From NCBI RefSeq assembly GCF_032050975.1, contig NZ_CP116967.1, positions 2,043,001 through 2,107,000 on the forward strand: DNA of 64,000 nucleotides, read 5' to 3'. The stretch comes from Candidatus Nitrospira allomarina. GTDB lineage: Bacteria > Nitrospirota > Nitrospiria > Nitrospirales > UBA8639. Below the pieces are notes generated by a model. The model did not search any database, was not told the DNA's origin, and saw nothing but the letters and a program-made list of their open reading frames with translations. A program made the translations under genes and the position numbers. This document shows, piece by piece, positions 54,474-63,156 of this stretch; the first letter of the stretch is position 1; every line of letters begins with the position of its first letter.

Positions 54474-54537
54474 AATTCGCTCACGAAATTTGCTGAATTT
54501 CGAAATTTCATAAAACAAATTTGCGAAAATTCGCAAA
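54474..54537. promoter_or_regulatory. Palindromic activator-binding sites (UAS)
   Basis: A perfect 8-2-8 palindrome TTTGCGAA-AA-TTCGCAAA lies at 54520-54537. A looser inverted repeat GAAATTT/AAATTTC spans 54485-54509, and TTCG-CTCA-CGAA lies at 54476-54487. They are 75-130 bases upstream of the -12 element, the usual place for enhancer sites of sigma-54 activators. Confidence 0.65.
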
Positions 54538-54620
54538 GACAACAGAGCACTGAGTATGAAGAAATCCTGAAGGGGGAAGGGAGAAGATTTGAAAAATGAC
54601 GGGAAGAAATCGAACAGGAA

Positions 54621-56570
54621 TTATTTCGCGCGGATAATCCCGAGGGCTCGTATACGAGATGCGAGCGTTGAAGCATTCATGCCCAGCAGCTTAGCGGCTC
54701 CTTTTTCTCCGGATACTTTCCACCCGCGTTGTTCAAGGGCCAGTAAAATGTTTTGACGCTCAAAATCTTGAATTTCCTGAATGGTTCGAATGCAAGTGGG
54801 AGACTCTTGTTTAAGGCTTTCATGAGTCGAATTGGAATTTCCTTTAGCCTCGGGGAGGGCACGGTCAAGATTCAATTGGCCATTTTGCGAAGTGATAACT
54901 GCCCGTTCAATCACGTTTTGCAATTCTCGAACATTTCCCGGCCAATGGTAGGCCCTGAGGCGTCCCAGCGCATCCGGAGATAGTGGAGCCACCGTACGAC
55001 CCATCCGGTGGGCAAAGTGCTGAACAAATGAGGCAGCCAGCAGGACCACATCCTCGCCTCGGGTTCGAAGTGGTGGGAGATGAATGGGAAAGACATTGAG
55101 TCGATAGTAGAGATCTTCACGAAATCTTCCTTCCTGGGCTTCCTTCTGTAAGTCGCGGTTTGTGGCCGCCAGGATCCGAACCTTCACTTTTTTGGTGTGG
55201 GAACTCCCGACCGGTTCGAACTCCCCTTCCTGAAGTACGCGCAACAGTTTTCCTTGAAGATCCAAAGGTAGTTCGCCGATTTCATCCAGAAAAATGGTCC
55301 CCCCGTCGGCTAGTGAAAATCGCCCCTCCCGTTTTTTTGTAGCTCCGGTAAAGGCACCCTGTTCATGTCCAAAAAATTCACTTTCAATTAGGGTCGCAGG
55401 AATTGCGGCGCAGTTCACTTTGATAAATGGATGATCCCGCCGCCGGCTGTTAGCATGGATGGCGCGAGCCATCACTTCCTTGCCTGTTCCGGTTTCGCCC
55501 GTAATGAGCACGGTGGCTTCGGTATCTGCCACCTGTTGGATGTCTCGAATGACGTGCACCAAGGCGGGGCTATTCCCCAAAATTTCCCCAAAATGTTGGA
55601 GCTCATGTAATTCTTCTTTGAGAAATTCTTTTTCAATCGTGAGGGCCCGGATTTTTTGTTCCGCTTCCAGGCGTTCATTCACATTACGAAGAATCAGGGT
55701 GTAGTAGACCCTTCCCTCTATATGAAATTGGGAAAGCGTGGCTTCTGCGGGAAATTCCGAGCCGTCCGGGCGGAGGGCCTTGAAGCCACCGGTAATCCAG
55801 AGAGATCGCTGGCCTGCAGGTTTCGTGTTGAGATCTTGGATAAGAAGCCGTAATTTTTCAGAGTCCTTTTGGGCAAGGGAGTGGGAAAAATGCTTACCAA
55901 ACAACTGGGCGGCTTTACATTGAAATACCTTCTCGGCAGCCGGATTGATTCGGGTGACTCGAAGATCTTCATCCAATTCAATAATGGCATCCATGGCACT
56001 GTCGACCAATCGCCGCAACTTTTGTTCACGTTCACGTGTCGCGGATTCTGCTTGGATGCGCTGGAGTTCGGCGCTCGCTCTTGATGCAAAAATTCGAACA
56101 ATCGTCTGCACCCGCGGTTCCGCCGGCATGGGTCTGGTATCCATCACTGCCAGATGCCCAAGGATAGTTCCGATCGAGTCGACAAGCGGGAGACCCATAT
56201 AGCTGGCTGCCTTCATGCCGATGATCTCCGGATCAATCGGAAAGAGATTCAATAAGTTGTCTGGAAAATGAATGAGTCGGGCTTGCTCGATAACGTGCTC
56301 GCAGGGAGTTCCGGTAATATTCATTTCCCAATTTTTGAGGAACGAGCCATCTAAATAAAACGCCAGAGCTTTCATTCGTCGGGAATCAGGAAAATATTCT
56401 GTGACCCAGGCGGCATGGGTGTGCAGGGCTTTGGCCAGGTTTTCCACCAGGGCTTCAAAAAATCGTTCCCCCGTGACGGTGGCGGTACCCTCCAGGATAG
56501 TTCGGAGTGCAGTCTCTTCGTTGAGGTTCGCTAACGGATTGTGATGGGATCCTGGCATAGCGTTTCCCAA
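54621..56570 (-). CDS. Sigma-54-dependent transcriptional activator (GAF-PAS-AAA-HTH)
   Basis: 649 residues. GAF domain at about 25-190, PAS at about 195-310, AAA+ domain with Walker A G358-E365 (GETGTGKE), sigma-54-contacting GAFTGA at 405-410, arginine fingers downstream ([14 protein letters not shown]), and a Fis-type helix-turn-helix at about 608-647. No receiver domain, so the GAF and PAS domains probably sense the signal. It is transcribed toward OsmC-mddA. The promoter and palindromes sit between them. Confidence 0.93.
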   Translation of the reverse strand: MGNAMPGSHHNPLANLNEETALRTILEGTATVTGERFFEALVENLAKALHTHAAWVTEYFPDSRRMKALAFYLDGSFLKNWEMNITGTPCEHVIEQARLIHFPDNLLNLFPIDPEIIGMKAASYMGLPLVDSIGTILGHLAVMDTRPMPAEPRVQTIVRIFASRASAELQRIQAESATREREQKLRRLVDSAMDAIIELDEDLRVTRINPAAEKVFQCKAAQLFGKHFSHSLAQKDSEKLRLLIQDLNTKPAGQRSLWITGGFKALRPDGSEFPAEATLSQFHIEGRVYYTLILRNVNERLEAEQKIRALTIEKEFLKEELHELQHFGEILGNSPALVHVIRDIQQVADTEATVLITGETGTGKEVMARAIHANSRRRDHPFIKVNCAAIPATLIESEFFGHEQGAFTGATKKREGRFSLADGGTIFLDEIGELPLDLQGKLLRVLQEGEFEPVGSSHTKKVKVRILAATNRDLQKEAQEGRFREDLYYRLNVFPIHLPPLRTRGEDVVLLAASFVQHFAHRMGRTVAPLSPDALGRLRAYHWPGNVRELQNVIERAVITSQNGQLNLDRALPEAKGNSNSTHESLKQESPTCIRTIQEIQDFERQNILLALEQRGWKVSGEKGAAKLLGMNASTLASRIRALGIIRAK

Positions 56571-56860
56571 ATAAGAACCCTATTATGATCCATTAGTTTT
56601 TAAGGTGTAAAGATTGGGCTATTATAGGTTTGAGGATGCTGGATTTTTACAGCATACAAAGGTAGGGCGGTTGATGAGGGTCGGAAGGGAATAGAGTTCC
56701 CAGGTGTTGTTTCAGACACACATAAACCTACATGAAATTTAAAAGACACCTTGAGGGAAAATTGATAAGTTCCATCTATCCGGTGTGGTAAAGTAGGTTG
56801 ATTTTATTTGTAGGGTATTGCCTTGTCGGGTATGTCTGGGCAGGTCACCGAGGAAGCCAG
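56571..56860. other. Divergent intergenic region
   Basis: 290 bases between the divergent activator and DsbA-like genes. It is AT-rich and probably holds both promoters, but no clear element was found. Confidence 0.4.
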
Positions 56861-57526
56861 ATGGTAGACATGATGGTGCAATCGCTTATCTATGTGGTTG
56901 ATCCCATGTGTTCGTGGTGCTGGGGATTTTCACCAGTCATTGATGAGATCGTTCGGCGATATCGAGATCGGGTCACGATCGAGATATTGTTAGGTGGTTT
57001 GCGCCCTGGCAATACTGAACGGTTTGATGAGCGACGGCGTGCCTACATTCTCAGTCATTGGCATGCGGTCCATGAACGAACCGGCCAGCCATTTAACTTT
57101 GATTTTCATCCTGAGCCTTCGTTCATGTATGACACCGAACCGTCATCGCGAGCAATGATGGTGATCCGGCAATTGGCTCCGGATAAGGAATTCATGTTTT
57201 TGAATGTTGTGCAGGAAGCATTTTATGTGAAGAACCAGGATGTCACCCATCCGGAGATATTGGCGGATCTTGCCGGCACGCAAGGTATTGACCAGGACAG
57301 GTTTCTGGAATGGTTTCATGATTCTGCGATGAAACAATCGGTCTGGCAGGAGTTTGATCGGGCTCGCCAATTGGGAGTGAGTGGTTTTCCAGCCCTGCTA
57401 GGTCAAAATGGTCATGCCTACATCAGATTGACGCAGGGGTATCAACCAATAGGTGTGATGGTTTCACTCATTGGCCAATGGCTGGATGGTCCAGCTTCTG
57501 GCAACGGCAGCCCGTCGGTCGGATAG
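56861..57526 (+). CDS. DsbA-family oxidoreductase (FrnE-like)
   Basis: 221 residues from ATG 56861, preceded by GAGGAA; a TTG at 56798 in frame has no site. The active site CSWC is C17-x2-C20 close to the N-terminus and the cis-proline is in GVSGFPALL. No signal peptide, so cytoplasmic, as for FrnE-type proteins. It is followed by a YceI gene. Confidence 0.85.
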   Translation: MVDMMVQSLIYVVDPMCSWCWGFSPVIDEIVRRYRDRVTIEILLGGLRPGNTERFDERRRAYILSHWHAVHERTGQPFNFDFHPEPSFMYDTEPSSRAMMVIRQLAPDKEFMFLNVVQEAFYVKNQDVTHPEILADLAGTQGIDQDRFLEWFHDSAMKQSVWQEFDRARQLGVSGFPALLGQNGHAYIRLTQGYQPIGVMVSLIGQWLDGPASGNGSPSVG

Positions 57527-57638
57527 ATCATTATCTCGGTATAGGATGAGGGATGATTCGGAAATCATGTGCTGTTGTTTATTCATGAACGAAGACCATA
57601 CAACCAGTATGCCTTCAAATTTCACGGGAGGTTATGTG

Positions 57639-58277
57639 ATGCGGAAGGTTTCCAAAGTGTGTTTTGGGATTGGAACGGTTCTGATCGTTGGTTTTGGGTT
57701 TGTCACGGCTTCGGTTGCAGAAATGGCTAAATGGAAACTGGATCATGATCATTCCAGGGTTGGATTTCAAGTTGCCCATATGGTGGTGTCCAAAACCAAT
57801 GGCAGGTTTACAGAGTATTCAGGAGTTGTGGAGATGGACGCAGAGGAGAAGGAATTTAAAACCATTGAAGCGGTCATTCAGACCGCCTCGGTCACGACTG
57901 ATCATCAGAAACGGGATGAGCATTTACGAAGCCCGGATTTTTTTGACGTTCAGAAGTTTCCGACCATGACCTATACCATGAAAAGTTATAAGAAAACCGG
58001 AGACGATTACACTGCTGTTGGAGATTTGACCTTGTTGGGAGTCACCAGAGAGATTACATTAGTCGGAACGTTTAATGGGGTCGCTCAGGATCCTTGGGGC
58101 AATACACGGGGTGGCTTTACCGCTTCCGGCACGCTGAACCGAAAGGATTTCGGCATGAAATTCAGCAAATTATTAGATAGTGGCGGAATGCTCGTGGGTG
58201 ATGAGGTCAACATCATTCTGGAAATTGAAGTAATCAAAGAAAAGACAGTCGAAAAAGTCAAACAAGAAAAAGAATAA
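57639..58277 (+). CDS. YceI-family periplasmic protein
   Basis: 212 residues from ATG 57639, with GGGAGG seven bases upstream. A signal peptide (hydrophobic about 8-23) precedes a lipocalin-like YceI fold: WKLDHDHSRVGFQVAHM, RSPDFFDVQKFPTM, LTLLGVTREITL. YceI proteins bind isoprenoids such as polyprenols. A charged C-terminal tail (about 195-212) is unusual. Confidence 0.9.
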   Translation: MRKVSKVCFGIGTVLIVGFGFVTASVAEMAKWKLDHDHSRVGFQVAHMVVSKTNGRFTEYSGVVEMDAEEKEFKTIEAVIQTASVTTDHQKRDEHLRSPDFFDVQKFPTMTYTMKSYKKTGDDYTAVGDLTLLGVTREITLVGTFNGVAQDPWGNTRGGFTASGTLNRKDFGMKFSKLLDSGGMLVGDEVNIILEIEVIKEKTVEKVKQEKE

Positions 58278-58433
58278 AGTGAGAGGGGGGAATGTGTGGT
58301 AACCGTCTGCATGTTCCCTTTGAAAATTCACGAGGAAATCTGAGCAGTGAAGTTTTGGTGAGGTTATATCATGATAATTCAATCGGTGAGCTCAGAACAT
58401 TTTCCTCAAATGATTCTGCAATACCAGATATCT

Positions 58434-59975
58434 TCACCCTGGGCACAGATCCTTCGCGGTAAGCTGAGGGTGACAGGCTGCTTGAGGCTTGTCAGCTAAC
58501 AGGGTAATCAGTGAGAACAGAAATTTGGTAGCAATGGCCAAATTTGCAGGTTGAATGGACTCCAGGGTATCGGATGGTTGATGAAAATGGGGGTGCCTGC
58601 CGTTGCTGACCACTGTCACGGTCGGCACCCCGGCCTCAAAAAATGGGACATGATCGCCCCCGGGGAAATAACCATACGTTTGAATATGGTCGCCTAATCC
58701 AGCCCGGTCGGCTGCTTGCTGAGCCAGCATCTTATCCATTCGAGTGATTCCAACTGTCAGTGTTCCATCCCCCGCTCCTAGATGATCAAGATTGATCATG
58801 GCAACCGTTCGATCCAATGGAAAGGCGGGATGGCTGACATAGAGCATCGATCCCAGTAGGCCTCGTTCTTCTCCGTCAAAAGAGACGAAGAGCACGGTCC
58901 GTTTTGGTGAGGTGGTACTTTGGGAGAGCATTCTGGTCAGTTCCAACATCACTGATGTTCCGGATGCATTGTCATCGGCTCCAGGAAAAAGCAAGCCGGC
59001 TTGCTGGCCAAAGTGGTCGCGATGCGCACCGATGAGAATGAGTTCTTTGCGTAGCTCCTGATCGCGACCCGGTAACATGGCGATGACATTGGTCAGCGTT
59101 CCTAGCTGACTGTGGCTATCCCAATGGAATTGGACCAGAAGCGGAAGGGGTCTGCTATGAAATGTTCCGATATCGTTGGCGGCCTGTTGCAGGGCTTCGA
59201 GCGAGTCATTGGCTGTATTCAAGGCCCGGTCAAGAAGTTTCCCGTGTATCCATGCCCCAGGGATGGGGCGGTTTTCGGGTGTTTCCCCATAAATGGCCAA
59301 AGGACCCTGCCCCAGACCTTTGCGGGCCTCATAACGACCAAGTAGCGGACCGGTTACCGTCAAATAGCCTACCGCGCCTCTTTCTTTGGCGATGGCCGTT
59401 TTTTCCTCATGCGTGATCCATCCCGGGTAGGATGGAGGTTTCCCCCGGAGAAATAGGACGATGCGATTGTCGACATTCATGCCGCCATATTCATCTATAC
59501 CTCTGGCAGGGTCGACAATGCCGTATCCCACAAAGATGACTTTGGCTGTGGTTCTGGTGGAAGGAGAATCCAAGATCGGAAGAAACTCCTGACCTGGAAC
59601 TAGTGACATCGTCATTGAGGTCTGGTTCGCGCCGATCAGGGAAAGGGTGAGGGTCGATGGCTCCAGCAATTGAACCGCGGTCATGAACCGTTGTTGCAAC
59701 CAATGAAAATCCTGTTCGTGTTCTGAAACGTGGTTGGCCGGTTGTAAGCCGAGAGATCGGAATCGATCAACCAGATAGTCGGCCGATTGCAAGCTACCAT
59801 CCGTGCCGGCCTGCCGACCTTGATACGATGGATGACTCAGTTCGCGAATGTCCTGGATGATATTTCCCAAAACCAGGGGTATGTATGAAGAAGAGGAGGG
59901 CTGGTGGTCAAAGCCCAAAACAGGAGTCGTGAGAACGAGCCCTATCAAAAATAGGACAATGGGAAGGCGTAACAA
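58434..59975 (-). CDS. Secreted M28-family aminopeptidase with PA-like insert
   Basis: 513 residues. Signal peptide 1-21. A PA-like insert (about 130-260) precedes the peptidase core: metal ligands in LIGAHRDHFGQ (histidine), FPGADDNASG (aspartate), DGEERGLLGS (glutamates), and LDHLGAGDG, NGRHPHFHQPSDT near the end. It cuts peptides or amino sugars in the periplasm or outside the cell. It is 110 bases downstream of the haem protein gene. Confidence 0.9.
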   Translation of the reverse strand: MLRLPIVLFLIGLVLTTPVLGFDHQPSSSSYIPLVLGNIIQDIRELSHPSYQGRQAGTDGSLQSADYLVDRFRSLGLQPANHVSEHEQDFHWLQQRFMTAVQLLEPSTLTLSLIGANQTSMTMSLVPGQEFLPILDSPSTRTTAKVIFVGYGIVDPARGIDEYGGMNVDNRIVLFLRGKPPSYPGWITHEEKTAIAKERGAVGYLTVTGPLLGRYEARKGLGQGPLAIYGETPENRPIPGAWIHGKLLDRALNTANDSLEALQQAANDIGTFHSRPLPLLVQFHWDSHSQLGTLTNVIAMLPGRDQELRKELILIGAHRDHFGQQAGLLFPGADDNASGTSVMLELTRMLSQSTTSPKRTVLFVSFDGEERGLLGSMLYVSHPAFPLDRTVAMINLDHLGAGDGTLTVGITRMDKMLAQQAADRAGLGDHIQTYGYFPGGDHVPFFEAGVPTVTVVSNGRHPHFHQPSDTLESIQPANLAIATKFLFSLITLLADKPQAACHPQLTAKDLCPG

Positions 59976-60085
59976 GTTTCTTACCTATTCCTTATCAAAA
60001 CGCAGATTGAACTTATATGTGCTACAGGGGAAGGGTATACTCGAATGCGTGAAAAATGGAGCCTGTGGCGGATCCGTGCCGGAAG

Positions 60086-60688
60086 TTAGTCCTCCAAAGG
60101 AATGGTGATGACAATGGCCCCCATGAGGTCGCCCTTTTTGAAGTCACGCTTGGGGCTTAAGGGGTGAGCATTATGGCAAGTAGTGCAAGTATCGTTAATC
60201 GCTGTATCGGCATAAATGGCCTGGAACAAGCGTTTTTTTCCGGTGGATACAATTCCACGTTGAGGCGTATCGGAATTGAGCGAAAGTTGCTCCAAGGCTT
60301 TCCGTTCGAAATCTGTTGCAGGCCCATTCCTTCGATAAATTGGCCAGAGACTAATTAAACGGAATCGAATGCCGTGCCCTGATTCCGCAACCAATTTGCT
60401 GGAGATATGGAGAAACTGTGCAGGAAGGGGAATGGCATTTTTGTTTTCCCAATCTTCTCGAGCCATGACGACGCCTTGCTCCTGCATCCTTTTCACGATA
60501 TGCGTTGTGTAGACGTGACGGTCCGCCTCAACGATAGCATGAATAAAATCTGCAACTTTCTCCGGTGATAGATTTTTCATGGCGTTGGATTCACCTGCTT
60601 GAAGAGATGAAGAAACACCTGTTCCTATGAGGAGAGTGGCAAGAAAAACCATAGATAAGCCGGTCCTACTACCCCGTAGGCTTGTCAT
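60086..60688 (-). CDS. Secreted c-type haem protein with Tll0287-like (DUF3365) domain
   Basis: 200 residues. The signal peptide ends near QAGE (about 31-34). The Tll0287-like domain is at about 45-195 (FIHAIVEADRHVYTTHIV). The haem motif CTTCH is C168-H172. It is likely a periplasmic redox or gas sensor. Its start overlaps the stop of the sensor kinase upstream (ATGA at 60685-60688), so they are coupled. Confidence 0.85.
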   Translation of the reverse strand: MTSLRGSRTGLSMVFLATLLIGTGVSSSLQAGESNAMKNLSPEKVADFIHAIVEADRHVYTTHIVKRMQEQGVVMAREDWENKNAIPLPAQFLHISSKLVAESGHGIRFRLISLWPIYRRNGPATDFERKALEQLSLNSDTPQRGIVSTGKKRLFQAIYADTAINDTCTTCHNAHPLSPKRDFKKGDLMGAIVITIPLED

Positions 60689-63156
60689 GACGTCGTACTC
60701 CTTTCCTTCGTCAGGTGGGCATTCGAGACGGGTAAGGTGATCAAACAGGTCGTTCCCCGGTTTTCTTCACTTTCCATTCGAATGTGTCCGCCTAATTTAT
60801 TGATGATTCGATAGGCCACGGTGAGTCCAAGGCCCGATCCTTCTCCCTGCCCCCTCGTGGTAAAAAAAGGGTCAAAGACTCTGGGCAGATGTGTTGGGGC
60901 GATGCCGCGCCCTGTGTCTTTTATGCGGATTTCCAGATCGTGCCCTGACGCTTCTGTTGAAATAACAAGCTTCCCACCTTCTTTCATCGCTTGAAAAGCA
61001 TTGGTGATGATGTTGGTAAAGGCCTGTCCAAGTTCCAAGGCTTTTCCCTGAATGGAAGGGATGGGTCCAAGGTGAGTTTGGATTTCGACCGGGGCTGATG
61101 GAAAGAGATCCTTGACCGTCGTCACGGATTGTTCCAACAGTTCATTGAGGTTAATGAGCGTTTGCCCTTCAGTCAAATTTTTTCCGGATTGACCGGTAAA
61201 ATCCCGCACGACGGAAGCCATACGTTTTCCATGTTGAACGATGCCTCTGGCATATTCTTTAATTTGTTCGGGGTTGGTTTCCTCCTGTATCGCTTCACCT
61301 AATCCAATAACTCCGACTAAAGGATTATTGAGCTCATGCCCAATCCCGGCACTGAGAACGCCCAAGCTTGCCAATTTCTCCCCTTGGATAACCCGGTCCT
61401 GGAGGATACTTTCTTCCGTCGTATCTCGTAATACCAATCCGGCACTTGGCCCCCTTCCGGGGCGTGCCTGGACACCAAACCAACGGTACCGGAACGTTCG
61501 CTGATTGATCCGAATTTCCTGGCGATTGGTGCCCGATTGAGCCCAATTTGTGGGAACCAGGGGATCTTGCAATGAGGCGGTGGACGGATTGGCCTTGGCA
61601 TTGTCTGAAAATGGAGGTTCCAAAACCTGAACCGCGTGCATTTCCTGTTTCAGGCGGTCTCGTGTCGCAGGATCCAAGGAGAAAATTTGGAACAATGGGG
61701 TGCCGATGATCTCGCCGTTAGTGACGGCGAAGGCTTCTTTCGAAGCCTTATTCACATATTCGATGTGTTCGTCTGGGCCAATCATCAGGACCGGGTCAGG
61801 CACATTATCCAGAATTTTAATGGTTGACTCTTCAAGGTATTTCACTTCCTGGGTTTTCAACTCAACTTGGCTTTCCAATCCGGCGAACTGTGAAGCCAGT
61901 TGTTGGTTCATGCGATTGACTTCATCGGCCAATTCCTCAATTTCATCGCCGGTAGATAATGTTATGGGCTCCCGATATTCCCCTCTGCCGATTTGCCGGG
62001 CAGCTTCCTGAAGGCGACGAATGGGTGCGGCAATTCGATTGGCCGCTATATATCCCAATGTGACGAGCAGCGCCACTCCAAGTAATCCAAAAGCTGCCGT
62101 CCATTTAAAAAAATGCTCTATGGGGGCAAAGACCTCACCGGATGACTGCCAGACAAACATATGCCAGGTCTGGCCGGTGGAGAATTTAGTAATCTGATTG
62201 GTATTACTCAGGGGGGCAAATCCAATGATGGAGGCTGCAGTGCCCCCATGGCCATCACTTGGGGCTGGAGTCCATCCGGCCTTCAGGGGGGTGACGAGGG
62301 GAATAAGTCGGATGTCACTCATTGAGGTGCCCGTGGGAAGGATCGGGCAACTCAAGACGACGCCGCGGCTGTCAATGAGCATGACATGACCGGTTTTGCC
62401 AAATCGAATAATGTCGATGGAAGGGGCAAAAAACTCCTTGGCGTCATAAATCCGGTGCAGGACGCCGATGGCTTCATACCGCAAACTATCCATGATGGGT
62501 AGGGCGATAGTAAACGTATAGACTCCCAGTCGTGAATCAAACGCCAGTTGGCCTATATACGGTTGACCGACTCCATTGTGGAATGCACCTTGCCACCATA
62601 CTTCTTCCCGATGAAGGTAGGGAATGTCGGAATCCAGACTCGCAATGACCCGTCCTGCACGATCGGTGATAAATAAGGCACGTGTGGCAGATCGGGTAAT
62701 CAGCGGAATGGGATGGCCAGGGTCCATAAAGGTTCCCCCGACATGTTGTTGCAGAATCTCGGCAAATGGTCCTTTCAGAATTCGTTGAAGCATGTCGGCA
62801 TCCTTGGCGTTCCAGGCTTCTTGTTCTAGGTTTAGGGTGCGAGCCAGCTCTTGGGGATTCAACTCACTGAGGGCATCGCGGATGTGTTCCAGGCGTGCAA
62901 TGATTTTGACATCGGTTGTCAGTAAGGCCGTGCGAGCCAGTTCATCTGCCATGACCAGATCAAGCTTTCTGGCCGTCTCTGTTGCGAGAGCTTCAAAGCT
63001 GGATCCATTGACCTCGCGAATTTCCTGTGTGCCCTGGTAGAAAGCCAGGAGGAGTCCAATGATCAAAGGCAGTGCGCCGACCAATAGCATGGAGAGAACC
63101 AGTTTTTTGGTCAATCCTTTTTTTCTTTTGGCGGTTTTGGGTTCAGGGTTGTCCAC
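60685..63156 (-). CDS. Membrane-bound sensor histidine kinase (dCACHE-HAMP-PAS-HisKA-HATPase)
   Basis: 823 residues. TM1 about 20-40, an extracytoplasmic double-Cache domain about 45-340 (VGQPYIGQLAFDSRLGVYTF), TM2 about 350-372, HAMP about 373-430, PAS about 445-560, HisKA with histidine in GIGHELNNP near 610 and HATPase (GTGLGLTV-like GSGLGLTVAYRI) near 770. It probably senses a small organic ligand. Coupled to the haem protein gene. Confidence 0.92.
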   Translation of the reverse strand: MDNPEPKTAKRKKGLTKKLVLSMLLVGALPLIIGLLLAFYQGTQEIREVNGSSFEALATETARKLDLVMADELARTALLTTDVKIIARLEHIRDALSELNPQELARTLNLEQEAWNAKDADMLQRILKGPFAEILQQHVGGTFMDPGHPIPLITRSATRALFITDRAGRVIASLDSDIPYLHREEVWWQGAFHNGVGQPYIGQLAFDSRLGVYTFTIALPIMDSLRYEAIGVLHRIYDAKEFFAPSIDIIRFGKTGHVMLIDSRGVVLSCPILPTGTSMSDIRLIPLVTPLKAGWTPAPSDGHGGTAASIIGFAPLSNTNQITKFSTGQTWHMFVWQSSGEVFAPIEHFFKWTAAFGLLGVALLVTLGYIAANRIAAPIRRLQEAARQIGRGEYREPITLSTGDEIEELADEVNRMNQQLASQFAGLESQVELKTQEVKYLEESTIKILDNVPDPVLMIGPDEHIEYVNKASKEAFAVTNGEIIGTPLFQIFSLDPATRDRLKQEMHAVQVLEPPFSDNAKANPSTASLQDPLVPTNWAQSGTNRQEIRINQRTFRYRWFGVQARPGRGPSAGLVLRDTTEESILQDRVIQGEKLASLGVLSAGIGHELNNPLVGVIGLGEAIQEETNPEQIKEYARGIVQHGKRMASVVRDFTGQSGKNLTEGQTLINLNELLEQSVTTVKDLFPSAPVEIQTHLGPIPSIQGKALELGQAFTNIITNAFQAMKEGGKLVISTEASGHDLEIRIKDTGRGIAPTHLPRVFDPFFTTRGQGEGSGLGLTVAYRIINKLGGHIRMESEENRGTTCLITLPVSNAHLTKERSTTS

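Larger units (their letters stand above)
54202..54620. other. Regulatory gap between the sigma-54 activator and OsmC
   Basis: 419 bases containing the promoter and the palindromic sites listed separately, plus the alternative start and 44 codons that may extend OsmC (54202-54333). Confidence 0.6.
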
